A DNA stretch of 53,013 nt from Shouchella shacheensis (GTDB lineage Bacteria; Bacillota; Bacilli; Bacillales; Bacillaceae_D). Positions within the stretch are counted from its first letter, which is position 1. The number at the start of each line of letters is the position of its first letter. Positions 1 through 9,307 of the stretch are shown here, one piece after another. The translations under genes were made by a program, and so were the position numbers. The stretch covers positions 1-53,013 of the forward strand of contig NZ_LLYY01000031.1 of NCBI RefSeq assembly GCF_001484965.1. Direction: 5' to 3'. The notes under the pieces were generated by a model, which made no database searches, had not been told where the DNA came from, and was given only the letters and a program-made list of their open reading frames with translations.

Positions 1-162
1 GGGCGTTGAATTCATTGCGATTTTCTTGGTGCGAAAGTTGAGTTATTAAACAATTTCAATGGTTTAGGGGTGCTCTTTGGTGAGGACTCCCCCTTCCTTC
101 GCATCTCCGCCCCATTCCTGCTATACTTGGAATTAGACGAATAAAATCAAGGTGGTGATTTT

Positions 163-711
163 ATGGAGGATCCAGCACGCAAACCAGACAGCTTTGAGGA
201 GTTCCACAAACTGAAACAAGAGACGGATGATCTCCTAGAGTTTATTGACGGCGTTGTATGTATGTCCCCTTCTCCTTCCATCAGGCATCAGCGTATATCG
301 GCCAAGCTCCATCGCAAATTAATGGAAGCCACAGACGACAGCGGATGTGAAGCACTTGCTGCGCCCTTGGATATCGTTCTTTCGAAAAAAACGTTCGACG
401 AAGAGCACTATGTGATCCCGGATTTGTCCGTGATCTGTGATAAAACGGGTTTTACAGAAACAAAATACATGGGTGTTCCAGAACTCATCATGGAAATCAT
501 CAGCCCTTCTAATGCCTCTCATGATCTTGTGCTTAAACTGGGACTATATCAAAAATACGGCGTCAAAGAATACTGGATTGTTGATCCACTGAATAACAAG
601 GTCTTACGTTATCGTTCCGACGAGACCTATCGAGTGGCAGAGAAAGGTTCCATTCAATCTAACGTGGTTCAGGGGTTTCAAGTGGAAGTAGAAGAACTTT
701 TTAGAGTATAA
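163..711 (+). CDS. Uma2 family (DUF820) putative endonuclease, copy 1
   Basis: A 182-residue protein of the Uma2/DUF820 family, which has a PD-(D/E)XK nuclease fold; the cellular role of these proteins is not established. The family pattern is clear: an N-terminal LLEFIDGVV segment, a VIPDLSVICD strand carrying Asp87, ELIMEIISPSN with Glu111, and the C-terminal GVKEYWIVDP block. The ATG at 163 follows an AAGGTGGTG ribosome site. It is very similar over its whole length to the protein at 25233-25781 and more distantly to the Uma2 domain at 36535-37182. A Fic-family gene follows 47 bases downstream in the same direction, so the two may be cotranscribed. Nuclease activity is inferred from the fold; I am confident of the family only. 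Confidence 0.9.
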   Translation: MEDPARKPDSFEEFHKLKQETDDLLEFIDGVVCMSPSPSIRHQRISAKLHRKLMEATDDSGCEALAAPLDIVLSKKTFDEEHYVIPDLSVICDKTGFTETKYMGVPELIMEIISPSNASHDLVLKLGLYQKYGVKEYWIVDPLNNKVLRYRSDETYRVAEKGSIQSNVVQGFQVEVEELFRV

Positions 712-758
712 AACCTGTAAGAGGTTTTGCTAAACTGTAAGCAAAGGAGGAGAAAGGA

Positions 759-1475
759 ATGCTTCCATTGCCGAAAGAGTACGCGGATGATCTTTTAGTC
801 CGACTCGCCCACCATTCGTCCGCAATTGAAGGAAACACGATTACTCTGGCAGAAACGGTATCGATCATTTTGCATAATACCATTACAGGGGATCATAGCT
901 TTGATCTACGAGAAGTTTATGAAATTAAGAACCACCAGCAAGCCTTTGACTTTGTTCTTTCTGAACTGACAAAAGGCGAGCCTTTAAGCGTCTATACGAT
1001 CCAGGAGATTCATGCGTTGCTTACCGATCGACTGCAATATGATAAGGGGCAGTTTAAAGCAGCAGATAATGCCATTGTAGGCGCCGACTTTGTGACGGCG
1101 AGCGCGAAGGAAACGCCGTTATTAATACGACAATGGGTGGACAATTTGAATTTTCGTTTGCAGGCAGCGAAGGACGGCCAGGAGAAAATCGGGATCATCA
1201 GTGAAGCCCATATTGTTTTTGAGCGCATCCATCCATTTTCTGATGGGAACGGGCGGGCAGGCCGTATGGTGATGAATTATTCTCTCTTGCAGAACCATTT
1301 GCCGCCACTGGTCATTAACAACAAAGAGCGGGCGCGGTATATTGCTTTTTTGGCAGAGGAGGATCAAGAAGGTTTCAGTCAGTTTGTTGAAAAGGCAATC
1401 GAAGAAGAGAAAGAGCGTAGAACACAGTTTCAAAATGCAGAAGATCAACGAATTAAGGAGCAAAGCAGAGATTAA
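759..1475 (+). CDS. Fic family protein (probable AMP-transferase)
   Basis: A 238-residue Fic-domain protein. Family members usually transfer AMP from ATP to hydroxyl side chains of target proteins. The catalytic loop HPFSDGNGRAGR is complete, with the catalytic His near residue 158. An inhibitory motif of the (S/T)xxxE(G/N) type is visible at residues 20-26 (SSAIEGN), so this looks like a class II Fic protein that holds itself inactive with its own N-terminal helix and needs no separate antitoxin. The start lies just after AAAGGAGGAGAAAGGA, an excellent ribosome site. It sits directly downstream of a Uma2-family gene. The C-terminal 25 residues are charged and glutamine-rich. The target protein cannot be predicted. 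Confidence 0.93.
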   Translation: MLPLPKEYADDLLVRLAHHSSAIEGNTITLAETVSIILHNTITGDHSFDLREVYEIKNHQQAFDFVLSELTKGEPLSVYTIQEIHALLTDRLQYDKGQFKAADNAIVGADFVTASAKETPLLIRQWVDNLNFRLQAAKDGQEKIGIISEAHIVFERIHPFSDGNGRAGRMVMNYSLLQNHLPPLVINNKERARYIAFLAEEDQEGFSQFVEKAIEEEKERRTQFQNAEDQRIKEQSRD

Positions 1476-1606
1476 GCAGTTGGTGTAAAGGCCATGTCGC
1501 TATTGGTGACCAAAGATATTCTTTGTTTACTTCTTCTTCAGAAAAGAATGTTCAAACCACACCAGAAATGATATAAATAGTGTAATCAACCTTTGGAGGT
1601 GTCATA

Positions 1607-1936
1607 ATGAACAACGAAATGCTTGAAAAAATTTTTAATGCAGTGAATGATATGAAGGAAAGCAATGAAAAAAGAACGGCTTCTATTGAAAATCGATTCG
1701 AGTCTATGGAAAAACGATTTGAAAAACGATTTGATGAAGTAGAGAATACGTTAAAAATGCACACAGTCGCTTTATCCAACTTAAGTGATGATGTTGCCGA
1801 TCTTAAGAACTTCAAGTTGGAAGTCAAAGATCATTTATACAAGCTTAATGAGATTCAAGAAAAACAGCAAGGAATTATTGATTTATTGTCCAAAAGATCG
1901 ATTAGTCATGAGGCCGAGATCAAACGAATCCAATAA
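1607..1936 (+). CDS. Small coiled-coil protein, function unknown
   Basis: A 109-residue, highly charged protein that appears to be almost entirely coiled coil. The segment from about residue 8 to 60 repeats ENRFESMEKRFEKRFDEVE-like heptads, and another helical stretch follows to the C-terminus. There is no signal peptide or membrane segment. The ATG follows GGAGG with seven intervening bases, which supports a real gene. Similar short proteins with repeated IENRF/MEKRF heptads are common in Bacillaceae and usually annotated as hypothetical. The preceding 130 bases separate it from the Fic gene, so it is probably its own unit. No function is claimed. Confidence 0.7.
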   Translation: MNNEMLEKIFNAVNDMKESNEKRTASIENRFESMEKRFEKRFDEVENTLKMHTVALSNLSDDVADLKNFKLEVKDHLYKLNEIQEKQQGIIDLLSKRSISHEAEIKRIQ

Positions 1937-2014
1937 GAAACAGCTTCCCCATCATAAAAAGGCAGCAATAGCTTCGTGACCTACCTCCACACTCTTAACT
2001 CTGCTTTTACCCAT

Positions 2015-2044
2015 TAAAAATAGGGCTCATTAAGTAGAGCCCTA
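2015..2044 (-). terminator. Rho-independent terminator of the minus-strand ger/DUF3231 region
   Basis: A perfect 8-bp inverted repeat (TAGGGCTC / GAGCCCTA, 8-base loop) is followed on the minus strand by TATTTTTAATG. It lies about 80 bases beyond the last minus-strand reading frame, so it would end transcripts coming from the germination gene region. Confidence 0.75.
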
Positions 2045-2127
2045 ACCAGCATTAAAAAAACCCGAAGCTCAAAAGCCTACACGCTCGGCCTCTGCCTTCC
2101 TCCCAGTTCCCGCTCCCCCATTCTCCC

Positions 2128-2477
2128 TTAGCGCTTCGCTAACTCATCCCGATCTGGCGCTTGCGGGGGATTTTCCATCCAACCGTTGTCAATCATGAGT
2201 TTGGCGCCGGCTCCGGAGTATTTTCCAATCTCCATGATCAGACTCCGTAATGCACCAGTATGTCACGCCTCATGGTGGTTGACATACTGGTCCCGTAGTA
2301 ACCCATACCAATGGCAATCAGGGATGTCGTCAAAAACATCATCAGCTTGTCTGAAAAAGGAGCAACGGTAGATGTGGTTACTTCCGAGTCCCACGAGACG
2401 GGGGCCGAAAGATCATCTTCACTTAATACGGAGCCAAAGACCTCTACATGTTTGGCGGCGATTTCTTTCCCTCTGAC
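2128..2477 (-). pseudogene. Degraded DUF3231 gene (C-terminal remnant)
   Basis: The minus strand encodes a remnant of the C-terminal third of a DUF3231 protein. It reads VRGKEIAAKHVEVFG, then VAPFSDKLMMF, and after a one-base frame change near 2247 it continues as LMIDNGWMENPPQAPDR to a stop at 2128. These are the same landmarks seen at the C-termini of the DUF3231 proteins at 9308-10312 and 13540-14541. A stop codon at 2478-2480 and loss of similarity above it show that the N-terminal two thirds are missing. It lies immediately downstream of another damaged DUF3231 gene, so it is probably the relic of a tandem copy. Confidence 0.8.
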
Positions 2478-2551
2478 CTACATCCTCCGATCAAAGGTTT
2501 AGCCATCCTATTGTGAAGTAAATCGAATCAGCGTTTTTTGCTGTTGAGAAA

Positions 2552-3536
2552 TCAAAGATCCATTTTCGGTGGTTCCTCCAGCCATCCATTCGAAATCATG
2601 ATCATTGCTCCCTCGCGCCCGAATTCGTATATATCTTTTGCGTGTATCGCATTACTCACATTCAAATCATTACGCAGACTGAAAGCCGTGCTAAAGCTTT
2701 GACCTCCAAGACCAAAGCTAGACAAAAGATACGTACAAAACATCATCAGCTTTTCAGAAAAAGGAGCCTCTGTTGAATTTGTAATGGTACCTCCCGGTGT
2801 GGCAGGTGGTTGAATATCATTTTGAAGAAGGGTGTCCGCAGTCTCTTTGATAACTTCTTTCGAAAGTTCTTTCCCTTTGATAAAATAGTTCTTCACTTCT
2901 TTATCCCTGGCACATTGGGCAAAACTTGCCATCAGTTGCATCCCGGTAATATTGGTCTCCACATTATTATAGAGATAGCCAAACTCAACCGCATTTAGTG
3001 GCCGCTTCTGACCAAAGAGATTCGATCCCTTCATGTAGGTTTTGTCCGTGATATAATCCACTGACCTTGGCATGGTGACATAGGTGGGGCGGGAAAGATA
3101 ATCCTTCTTCAAGTAAGTATTGGGTGAACTGCTTATAGTATGTTTGCGTGATATCAGTAATATCTTGATAGAACTGAATAATATCTTCACGATACGACAT
3201 CGATACATGGAGGGTGTACATGCCCATACTGATTTCTTTTAACTTTCGGCTGAACATAATATCAAAGCCATTCTCAAATAACGGTGGCGCTTCCAGGTTC
3301 ACATCTTCCTTCGTAAACCCAATAGGAACGGCGGCCCCTTCGTTTTCAAACATCGTTCTCAAGTCGTCAACTTTGGGTTGAAGTTTTTTCCACAATCCTG
3401 ATAGTAGCTGCTCGGCTTTTTTATCCTCCGATTTCTCAATAAAGTACTCCAATACACGCAGAATCAATGTTTTTTTCTGGTATGTCATCCACAATGCGCC
3501 GAGTTCCGTTGAGCTCATTTTCGGTTTTTTCAGCAT
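2552..3536 (-). pseudogene. DUF3231 family protein, interrupted by one frameshift
   Basis: Two overlapping minus-strand frames together make one full-length DUF3231 protein. The upstream part starts at 3536 (MLKKPKMSSTELG) and is homologous until about residue 145. Near 3100 the family sequence moves to another frame and continues with YLSRPTYVTMPRSVDY down to GWLEEPPKMDL at 2552. Comparison with the intact paralogues places the break at GAAGAAGGATTATC, where removing one base restores the frame. The ATG follows AGGAAGGA. The gene is the last full member of the row that begins with the germinant-receptor genes. A true inactivating mutation and a sequencing error cannot be told apart here. DUF3231 proteins are helical, with two related halves, and their function is unknown. 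Confidence 0.85.
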
Positions 3537-3627
3537 TTGAACAGTTCCTTCCTATATGTGTTTACGGGCACATATTAGTATGTGGTCTTTTTATGGATTT
3601 ATACGTATATTCGCGTTCCCCCGCACG

Positions 3628-3831
3628 TCACCAAAACCATCTCTCATATGCCCAATTGGCGATAAACAGCACTATTCCAAGAGAAACATTCACCCAGCCA
3701 AGGAATGTTGCTACCCATTTTTCTTTTTTCTTTTTTGCCCTGCCGTACGCGTTCACATCAATAGACAAGATAAGAGCTCCCGTCACCACGAACAACGTTA
3801 CAATGTAATTCATATAGCCAATGTCTAACAT
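3628..3831 (-). CDS. Small two-helix membrane protein of the ger operon (CLC_0170-like)
   Basis: A 67-residue protein with two hydrophobic helices (about residues 7-24 and 39-58) joined by a basic AYGRAKKKKEK turn. I chose the ATG at 3831 because AAGGGTG lies seven bases before it. Size, topology and position directly after a gerC gene match the small D-type membrane subunits that accompany many gerA-type operons and are annotated as CLC_0170 family; these are reported to modulate receptor activity in some Bacillus species. The assignment rests on this pattern and not on a residue-level motif. Confidence 0.72.
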   Translation of the reverse strand: MLDIGYMNYIVTLFVVTGALILSIDVNAYGRAKKKKEKWVATFLGWVNVSLGIVLFIANWAYERWFW

Positions 3832-3918
3832 AACGCACACCCTTGTATGTTTAATAAAGAAAAGCTTTCATGATCCAGCTTTAGCATTCACTCGCTCCTT
3901 GTCGCTGATAAACAGACG

Positions 3919-5154
3919 CTACTTTGCTTTCATGCCTACACGGCGGATATAGTACGTACATTCGATGTCAACCTCAATGTCTTTATAAACCTCCTGCCAT
4001 CTCTCCTTGGTCTCGATTTCTTGATTCCAGTAGCCAGGGTGCTTGGCTCGAATATACTCTCCGAGTCCAAAAATATCCGATCCTTCTTCCTGCATTTTTG
4101 CAATTAATTCTTCGGCTGAGTCAGCAATCTCCTCTGACCCTTTCTCTTCTATTTTCTCAATGATGTGCGAATCACTTAGATCGATGGTTTCTTCAATCTT
4201 TTCATCAAGCACAAGTTCGTATCGAAGCTTTACCTTAACAGATGGCTTTCCTTCTTGGATTGTCGTCTTGATTCTCGTTTGACGTGAGTAAGGTTGATCT
4301 AGAATTTGTGTATCCGTTCCAGGGATCGGTACAAATGCCCCGTACCCGCCTTCCCTGTGTCCAGCTAGACCCATATAGATGCCAATCTGGATCGGATCGA
4401 TCGTCCCGATCATTTGATCTCCCTTAAAATAGGCAAGACCATTAATCTGAACATTTTCGCCTGCCTTGATCTCGAGGTAAGGCAGAAAAGGATCTTGCCC
4501 TTTGCTTGACAGCCTTCGCCAGAACAAACCGATGGAATCTTCAGGGAATTTCCCTAAATCTACTGAATTTTCAACCATATTTGAAAGATATAAGGTCGGC
4601 ACTGGCTCCAGTTGCGGAGCAATGTTCATATAGGTGCCCGCCTTCTCTTTTGAAACGACCATCCAGGCGGTTCTCCTCACTTTGGGATTGCGCCGCAGGG
4701 AATCGTTGAAGCGATTGACGCCTTTTTGGGCCACTTCTTCACTAATCACAATGACACGCAACTGCCCTAAAAATAGCTCTTCTGCCACCTCTTGTTGTAA
4801 ATTGTTGAACGCATCGTCCAGTGTATGCCCGACGACACTAAGCACCCATACCGGTTCGGACTCTTCACCACCGCCCTCTCCCCCTCCTGTTCCTGGACCC
4901 AAGGGGATCCTTCCCGGTACAGCGACTTGAGCCGTCAAGCGAATTAGTTCCCCTTTCGGCTCGCTAGAAACCCCTTCCAGATGACTAATATTCTTGTCTT
5001 CCTCTTGTTCAGCACCGGGTTCTGCTTCGTCAATGGCGAGACCAAGCACCGTGGCTCGATTTTCAATGTCGACACTGTCCCAGCAACCTGATAGCAATGG
5101 AAAAAGAAGAATGAGTAGACTGAGCAGACCTGTCCGATTCGCTCCACCGTTCAT
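3919..5154 (-). CDS. Ger(x)C family spore germination lipoprotein, second copy
   Basis: A 411-residue germinant-receptor C subunit. Such lipoproteins sit on the outer face of the spore inner membrane together with A and B subunits. The N-terminus is a lipoprotein signal ending in LLSGC with the modified Cys at residue 24, followed by WDSVDIENRATVLGLAID, typical of the family. The ATG at 5154 has GGAGGAGGAG upstream; an in-frame extension further upstream runs through the preceding intergenic DNA and is unlikely to be translated. The protein is nearly identical to the product of the preceding gene in its first ~280 residues and last ~45, but clearly different between. The product probably joins the same receptor or an alternative one sharing A and B. 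Confidence 0.93.
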   Translation of the reverse strand: MNGGANRTGLLSLLILLFPLLSGCWDSVDIENRATVLGLAIDEAEPGAEQEEDKNISHLEGVSSEPKGELIRLTAQVAVPGRIPLGPGTGGGEGGGEESEPVWVLSVVGHTLDDAFNNLQQEVAEELFLGQLRVIVISEEVAQKGVNRFNDSLRRNPKVRRTAWMVVSKEKAGTYMNIAPQLEPVPTLYLSNMVENSVDLGKFPEDSIGLFWRRLSSKGQDPFLPYLEIKAGENVQINGLAYFKGDQMIGTIDPIQIGIYMGLAGHREGGYGAFVPIPGTDTQILDQPYSRQTRIKTTIQEGKPSVKVKLRYELVLDEKIEETIDLSDSHIIEKIEEKGSEEIADSAEELIAKMQEEGSDIFGLGEYIRAKHPGYWNQEIETKERWQEVYKDIEVDIECTYYIRRVGMKAK

Positions 5155-5273
5155 TTCCGGATCTCCTCCTCCCTTTTTTTTGTAACAAAGCAACCTACTT
5201 TCTAAACGGAGTCCAAACGAGGGGGCATATTGCCAGTTGATGCCCGGTAAACGGGGGGCTTTCGCTTTTCTCA

Positions 5274-6506
5274 TTATTTTGCTTTCATGCCCACACGGCG
5301 AATATGATACATACATTCGACGTCAACTTCGACATCTTTATACATTTCCTGCCACCTCTCTTTGGTCTCGATTTCTTGATTCCAGTAGCCAGGGTGCTTG
5401 GCTCGAATATGCTCGCCGAACCCAAAAATATCCGATCCTGTTTCCTGTGTTTTTTTAATTAGACCTTGGGCCGCCTGGACAATGGCCTCTTCCTGTTTCT
5501 CTTCTATTTTCTTAATGACTTGCGCATCACTTAGGTTGGCAGTGCCATGGCCTATTTCTTCGATCTCAAACTCGTATCGAATCGCTACCCGAATATGCGG
5601 CTTTCCTCCGTCTATCGTGGTCTTTACTTTGGTTTGACGTGTAAGACTGCGGTCTAGAACTTCTGTATCCGTTCCAGGGATGGTTACGATTGAACCGTAC
5701 CCGCCTTCCGGATAATCCGTTAATGCCATATACACGCCAATTTCGATCGGATCGATCGTCCCGACCATTTGATCTCCTTTAAAATAGGCAAGGCCATCTA
5801 TCTGAACATTTTCATCTGACTGGATCTCGAGGTAAGGCAGAAAGGCATCTTGGCCTTTGCTTGATAATCTTCGCCAGAACAAACCAATGAAATTCTCCGG
5901 AAACTTCCCTAGCTCCACTGAGTTATCCACCATATTGGCAAGGTATAAGGTCGGCACTGGCTCCAACTGTGGAGCAATATTCATATACGTTCCCGCCTCC
6001 TCTTTTGAAATCGCCATCCAGGCGGTTCTCCTCACTTCCGGGTTGCGCCGCAGGGAATCATTGAAGCGATTGACGCCTTTTTTGGCCAATTCTTCATTGA
6101 TCACAATGACACGTAAATGCCCTAAAAACAGCTCTTCTGCCACCTCTTGTTGTAGATTGTTGAACGCATCGTCCAGAGTATGCCCGACGACGCTAAGCAC
6201 CCATACCGGTTCGGACCCTCCAGCACCGCCCTCTCCCTCTCCCTCTCCTGTTCCTGGACCCAAGGGGATCCTTCCCGGTACAGCGATTTGAGCCGTCAAG
6301 CGAATTAGTTCTCCTTTCGGCTCGCTAGAAACCCCTTCCAGATGACTAATATTCTTGTCTTCCTCTTGTTCAGTACTGGGTTCTGCTTCGTCAATGGCAA
6401 GACCTAGCACCGTGGCCCGATTTTCAATGTCGACACTGTCCCAGCAGCCTGATAGCAGCGGGGAAAGAAGGAGAAAGAGGAGACCTAGCCCACCTATCCG
6501 TTTCAC
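5274..6506 (-). CDS. Ger(x)C family spore germination lipoprotein, first copy
   Basis: A 410-residue germinant-receptor C subunit with a lipoprotein signal (LLSGC, Cys21) and the full Ger(x)C domain ending in RRVGMKAK. It starts with GTG at 6506, overlapping the stop of the B-subunit gene by four bases (GTGA), so the two are translationally coupled. A Gly/Glu-rich insertion (GTGEGEGEGGAGGSEP) lies near residue 100. It is followed 119 bases later by a second, closely related gerC gene. This copy, being coupled to the B gene, is the likely original partner of the receptor. Confidence 0.94.
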   Translation of the reverse strand: MKRIGGLGLLFLLLSPLLSGCWDSVDIENRATVLGLAIDEAEPSTEQEEDKNISHLEGVSSEPKGELIRLTAQIAVPGRIPLGPGTGEGEGEGGAGGSEPVWVLSVVGHTLDDAFNNLQQEVAEELFLGHLRVIVINEELAKKGVNRFNDSLRRNPEVRRTAWMAISKEEAGTYMNIAPQLEPVPTLYLANMVDNSVELGKFPENFIGLFWRRLSSKGQDAFLPYLEIQSDENVQIDGLAYFKGDQMVGTIDPIEIGVYMALTDYPEGGYGSIVTIPGTDTEVLDRSLTRQTKVKTTIDGGKPHIRVAIRYEFEIEEIGHGTANLSDAQVIKKIEEKQEEAIVQAAQGLIKKTQETGSDIFGFGEHIRAKHPGYWNQEIETKERWQEMYKDVEVDVECMYHIRRVGMKAK

Positions 6507-7606
6507 TCTGATCTCTTCCTCCCTTTTTTCTTACGTAACAGGGCGATCACGTATAAAAGAATGGGATACAGAATGGTCAGAATCAGCCCTAATCGTCCAA
6601 CCATTTGAACGATTTCATACATGTGAAGCGTGTTTTGAGGAATCATTGCAATGATAAAAATAAGCGGAAGAATACAAAACGAAAACATCTTATGGTCGCG
6701 TAACCGGAAGAGCTGACTTAAGGAATGAGCGGTAAACATATAACTGGCATAAATCGTGGTATACACAGCGGTTACCCACACAACTAAAAAAATCACATCT
6801 AATCGTTGCAAGAATTCTCCGGGCAAGGAGGTCGCTCTTGCTAACTCTAGTGACGGCCAAAGCAAATTCTTCAATTCTTCCGGTCCAAACATGGCAAGTG
6901 TTGCGGCTACAATGAGTACATAGACCCCACCTGCGGTGATAACGCCCCAAATCGTGGCCTTCATTGCTTTTTGTGGGAAGCGCATGAAGGGAATAATCAT
7001 AGTAATGATAAACGAGCCTTGAAGCAAGGCAGCGACGGTTAAACCACCTGTGATCATTCCGCTTGGATCGTTTCCCCATAACGGTTGCAGGTAGAGACTG
7101 TTAGAAGCATTCCCTAAGGACAGGATGATGATAATTAAAACAGGTGCTATGAGGGCCGGGAGATAGAAAACGTGAATATAGGCAAAGGTATTGATATCGT
7201 TTCGAGAAGAGACGGAAGCTAGTAAAAGCATGACAATTACTGATATTTCCAGAGGTGTTTCAGGTAGGATGGTTGTAATCACGACTTGACCAAATTCGCG
7301 CGCAGCAAGACCGGTCAACACTGCGAAAAAAGCAATGAGAACGAGACTGCCGATTCTCCCGAGCCACTTTCCTAAGACATCCTCGCTATAGCCAATGATG
7401 GACTTCTCTGGAAATCGCATTCCCAGTTTGGTCACAACCGCAAGTCCGAAAAAAGCCACCATTATTCCTATAAATGTGACCAAGGGAGCCCCTGTGTCGG
7501 CAGCTCTCACCGCAAATAACGGCAGAGGAAGTACGCCAACACCAATGATCGTACTAATGAGTATCGCCGTTGCTTGATAGACGGATAGTTGTCTTGGAAA
7601 CTCCAT
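6503..7606 (-). CDS. GerB-type spore germination permease (receptor B subunit)
   Basis: A 367-residue integral membrane protein of the GerAB/endospore germination permease family, related to amino-acid permeases, which forms the ligand-binding B subunit of a germinant receptor. About ten hydrophobic helices are visible, starting with QATAILISTIIGVGVLPLPL. The start at 7606 (MEFPRQLSVYQ) is preferred because GGGAGG lies nine bases upstream and the resulting length fits the family; longer in-frame starts would run back into the end of the A-subunit gene. It follows that gene by 37 bases and overlaps the C-subunit start. The germinant recognised cannot be read from the sequence. Confidence 0.93.
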   Translation of the reverse strand: MEFPRQLSVYQATAILISTIIGVGVLPLPLFAVRAADTGAPLVTFIGIMVAFFGLAVVTKLGMRFPEKSIIGYSEDVLGKWLGRIGSLVLIAFFAVLTGLAAREFGQVVITTILPETPLEISVIVMLLLASVSSRNDINTFAYIHVFYLPALIAPVLIIIILSLGNASNSLYLQPLWGNDPSGMITGGLTVAALLQGSFIITMIIPFMRFPQKAMKATIWGVITAGGVYVLIVAATLAMFGPEELKNLLWPSLELARATSLPGEFLQRLDVIFLVVWVTAVYTTIYASYMFTAHSLSQLFRLRDHKMFSFCILPLIFIIAMIPQNTLHMYEIVQMVGRLGLILTILYPILLYVIALLRKKKGRKRSE

Positions 7607-7643
7607 GCTTTTCATCCTCCCATTGATCATCTCCGACTTGTCG

Positions 7644-9239
7644 TTAGCCGCGTGTATGGTTTGTTTCGTTTGACTGCTCCTCTGCTTCCTTCCCAACTCG
7701 TTTGCGATTTGATGCATGGAGAAAGGCTGGCCGCTTGGACAACCTCCATAACGAGCTGCGAAACACAACATCTTTCCAACCTTGAGCATTTCCCGGCGAA
7801 ACCGGACTCATATACGGAACCCCGAACGATTTTAACGAGAGCATATGGTTAAAAATAAGGATGATCCCAATCACGACCCCGTAAAGCCCAAAAATCCCAG
7901 CAAGAAGAATTAATGGGAAGCGCAGCATTCGCAGAGCAAACGAGGCGGTATAGGACGGCGTTGCAAACGAACCGATGGTGGTTAAGGCGATGATAACTAC
8001 TGTAATCGGACTGGCAAATCCAGCTGAGACGGCTGCTTCTCCGACGATAAGCACCCCTACGATCGACAGCGCCCCCCCTACTTGCGTCGGCAGCCGAACC
8101 GTCGCTTCCCGTAATATTTCCATCGCTACTTCAATGAACAACACTTCCACTACGGCTGGATAAGGAACACCGGCTCTCCCCCCGGATACCGCAACGGCAA
8201 ATTCCGTAGGCAACAATTCCGGGTGGAAGGAAATGAGCGATACATACAGAGAGGGGAAAATGAGTGAAAACACCAGTGCTAGAATTCTTGAGATTCGGAC
8301 AAAGTTCCCCATTAAAAAACGATTCGTGTAATCTTCGGCTGTTTGATAAAACTGATTGAAGACAACTGGCAACAGTAAGGAAAATGGGGAACCATCGACC
8401 AAAACGGCTACTCTTCCTTCCGCCAAATTGGAAACCGTTTTATCTGGTCGTTCGGTGCTCATCATTTGGGGAAAAGGGGAAAATTTATGATCTTCAATGA
8501 ATTGTTCAATGTAGCCGATATCGGGGATGATATCAATATCAATCTTGGATAGACGGTTTTCCACTTCTTTTATAACCTCTGCATTGGTAATCCCTTCTAT
8601 ATAACAAATCGCCACTTTTGTTTTGGAAAGGCGGCCAAGTTTTAGCGTTTTTATTTGTAAATCAGCCGTTTGCAGGCGATAGCGCAGCAAGCCAAGATTG
8701 GTTTCTAGTTGCTCAATGAACCCTTCCCTTGGCCCGAGAATCACCTGCTCTGTCTTTGGTTCGTCGACGGCCCTTTTCGCTATCGTACGTGTTCCGATAT
8801 GAAGCGCTTGATCGAGACCTTCGATGATGAGCACGGTTTTGCCACGTAAAAGTACCTGAACAAGAGGTGATAAGTGGTCTTCCAGTTCGGTCTCACTCTG
8901 ATAGATGGTTTCCTTCAGTAATACATTGAGCAATTGCTCTTGTTTTACTTCCCTACCAGCCAAATGGGGCGGTACATACATTAACGGTTTTAAAATATCG
9001 GTGTTAATCACGGATGGATCGACCAAGTTTGAGAAATAAAACATCGCCGCAGAAAAATTTCCGAAGATATGGAAACGACGAGTGACGAAATCGTCATTCT
9101 GACTGAGTAAATCCTCTATAAACCGAATGGTCTCCTCCAGGTTGCCAGATAGTACTTTCTCATCTTGCTCCTCCAGCACTTGGTGTGGAATGAGGTCTTT
9201 GCCCTGGCTAGTGTTGTTTGATTTTTTTTTCTTAGACAC
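7644..9239 (-). CDS. GerA family spore germination protein (receptor A subunit)
   Basis: A 531-residue GerAA-type protein. It has a soluble N-terminal domain (about residues 30-300) with KPLMYVPPHLAG and the conserved VAVLVDGSPFSLLLPVVF stretch, then a C-terminal membrane domain of about five helices. The N-terminal tail MSKKKKSNN is basic. The start is GTG at 9239, after GGATGGTGG. It is the first gene of the A-B-C series and lies 68 bases downstream of a DUF3231 gene on the same strand, which may share its transcript. Together with the B and C genes it encodes a nutrient receptor of the spore inner membrane. Length and order are typical. Confidence 0.95.
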   Translation of the reverse strand: MSKKKKSNNTSQGKDLIPHQVLEEQDEKVLSGNLEETIRFIEDLLSQNDDFVTRRFHIFGNFSAAMFYFSNLVDPSVINTDILKPLMYVPPHLAGREVKQEQLLNVLLKETIYQSETELEDHLSPLVQVLLRGKTVLIIEGLDQALHIGTRTIAKRAVDEPKTEQVILGPREGFIEQLETNLGLLRYRLQTADLQIKTLKLGRLSKTKVAICYIEGITNAEVIKEVENRLSKIDIDIIPDIGYIEQFIEDHKFSPFPQMMSTERPDKTVSNLAEGRVAVLVDGSPFSLLLPVVFNQFYQTAEDYTNRFLMGNFVRISRILALVFSLIFPSLYVSLISFHPELLPTEFAVAVSGGRAGVPYPAVVEVLFIEVAMEILREATVRLPTQVGGALSIVGVLIVGEAAVSAGFASPITVVIIALTTIGSFATPSYTASFALRMLRFPLILLAGIFGLYGVVIGIILIFNHMLSLKSFGVPYMSPVSPGNAQGWKDVVFRSSLWRLSKRPAFLHASNRKRVGKEAEEQSNETNHTRG

Positions 9240-9307
9240 GATTCCACCATCCTTGAGAAGTCATTGTTGATGTGAGGGGTCACTCGTTTTGTTTGTACAT
9301 AGGATCG

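Noticed and set aside
5155-5316. 54-codon N-terminal extension of the second gerC gene
   Set aside because: It translates intergenic DNA and the end region of the first gerC; the lipoprotein signal and ribosome site fix the start at 5154.
9240-9307. Sigma-G promoter between DUF3231 copy A and gerA
   Set aside because: No -35/-10 pair fitting the forespore consensus could be found, so the genes are treated as possibly cotranscribed.
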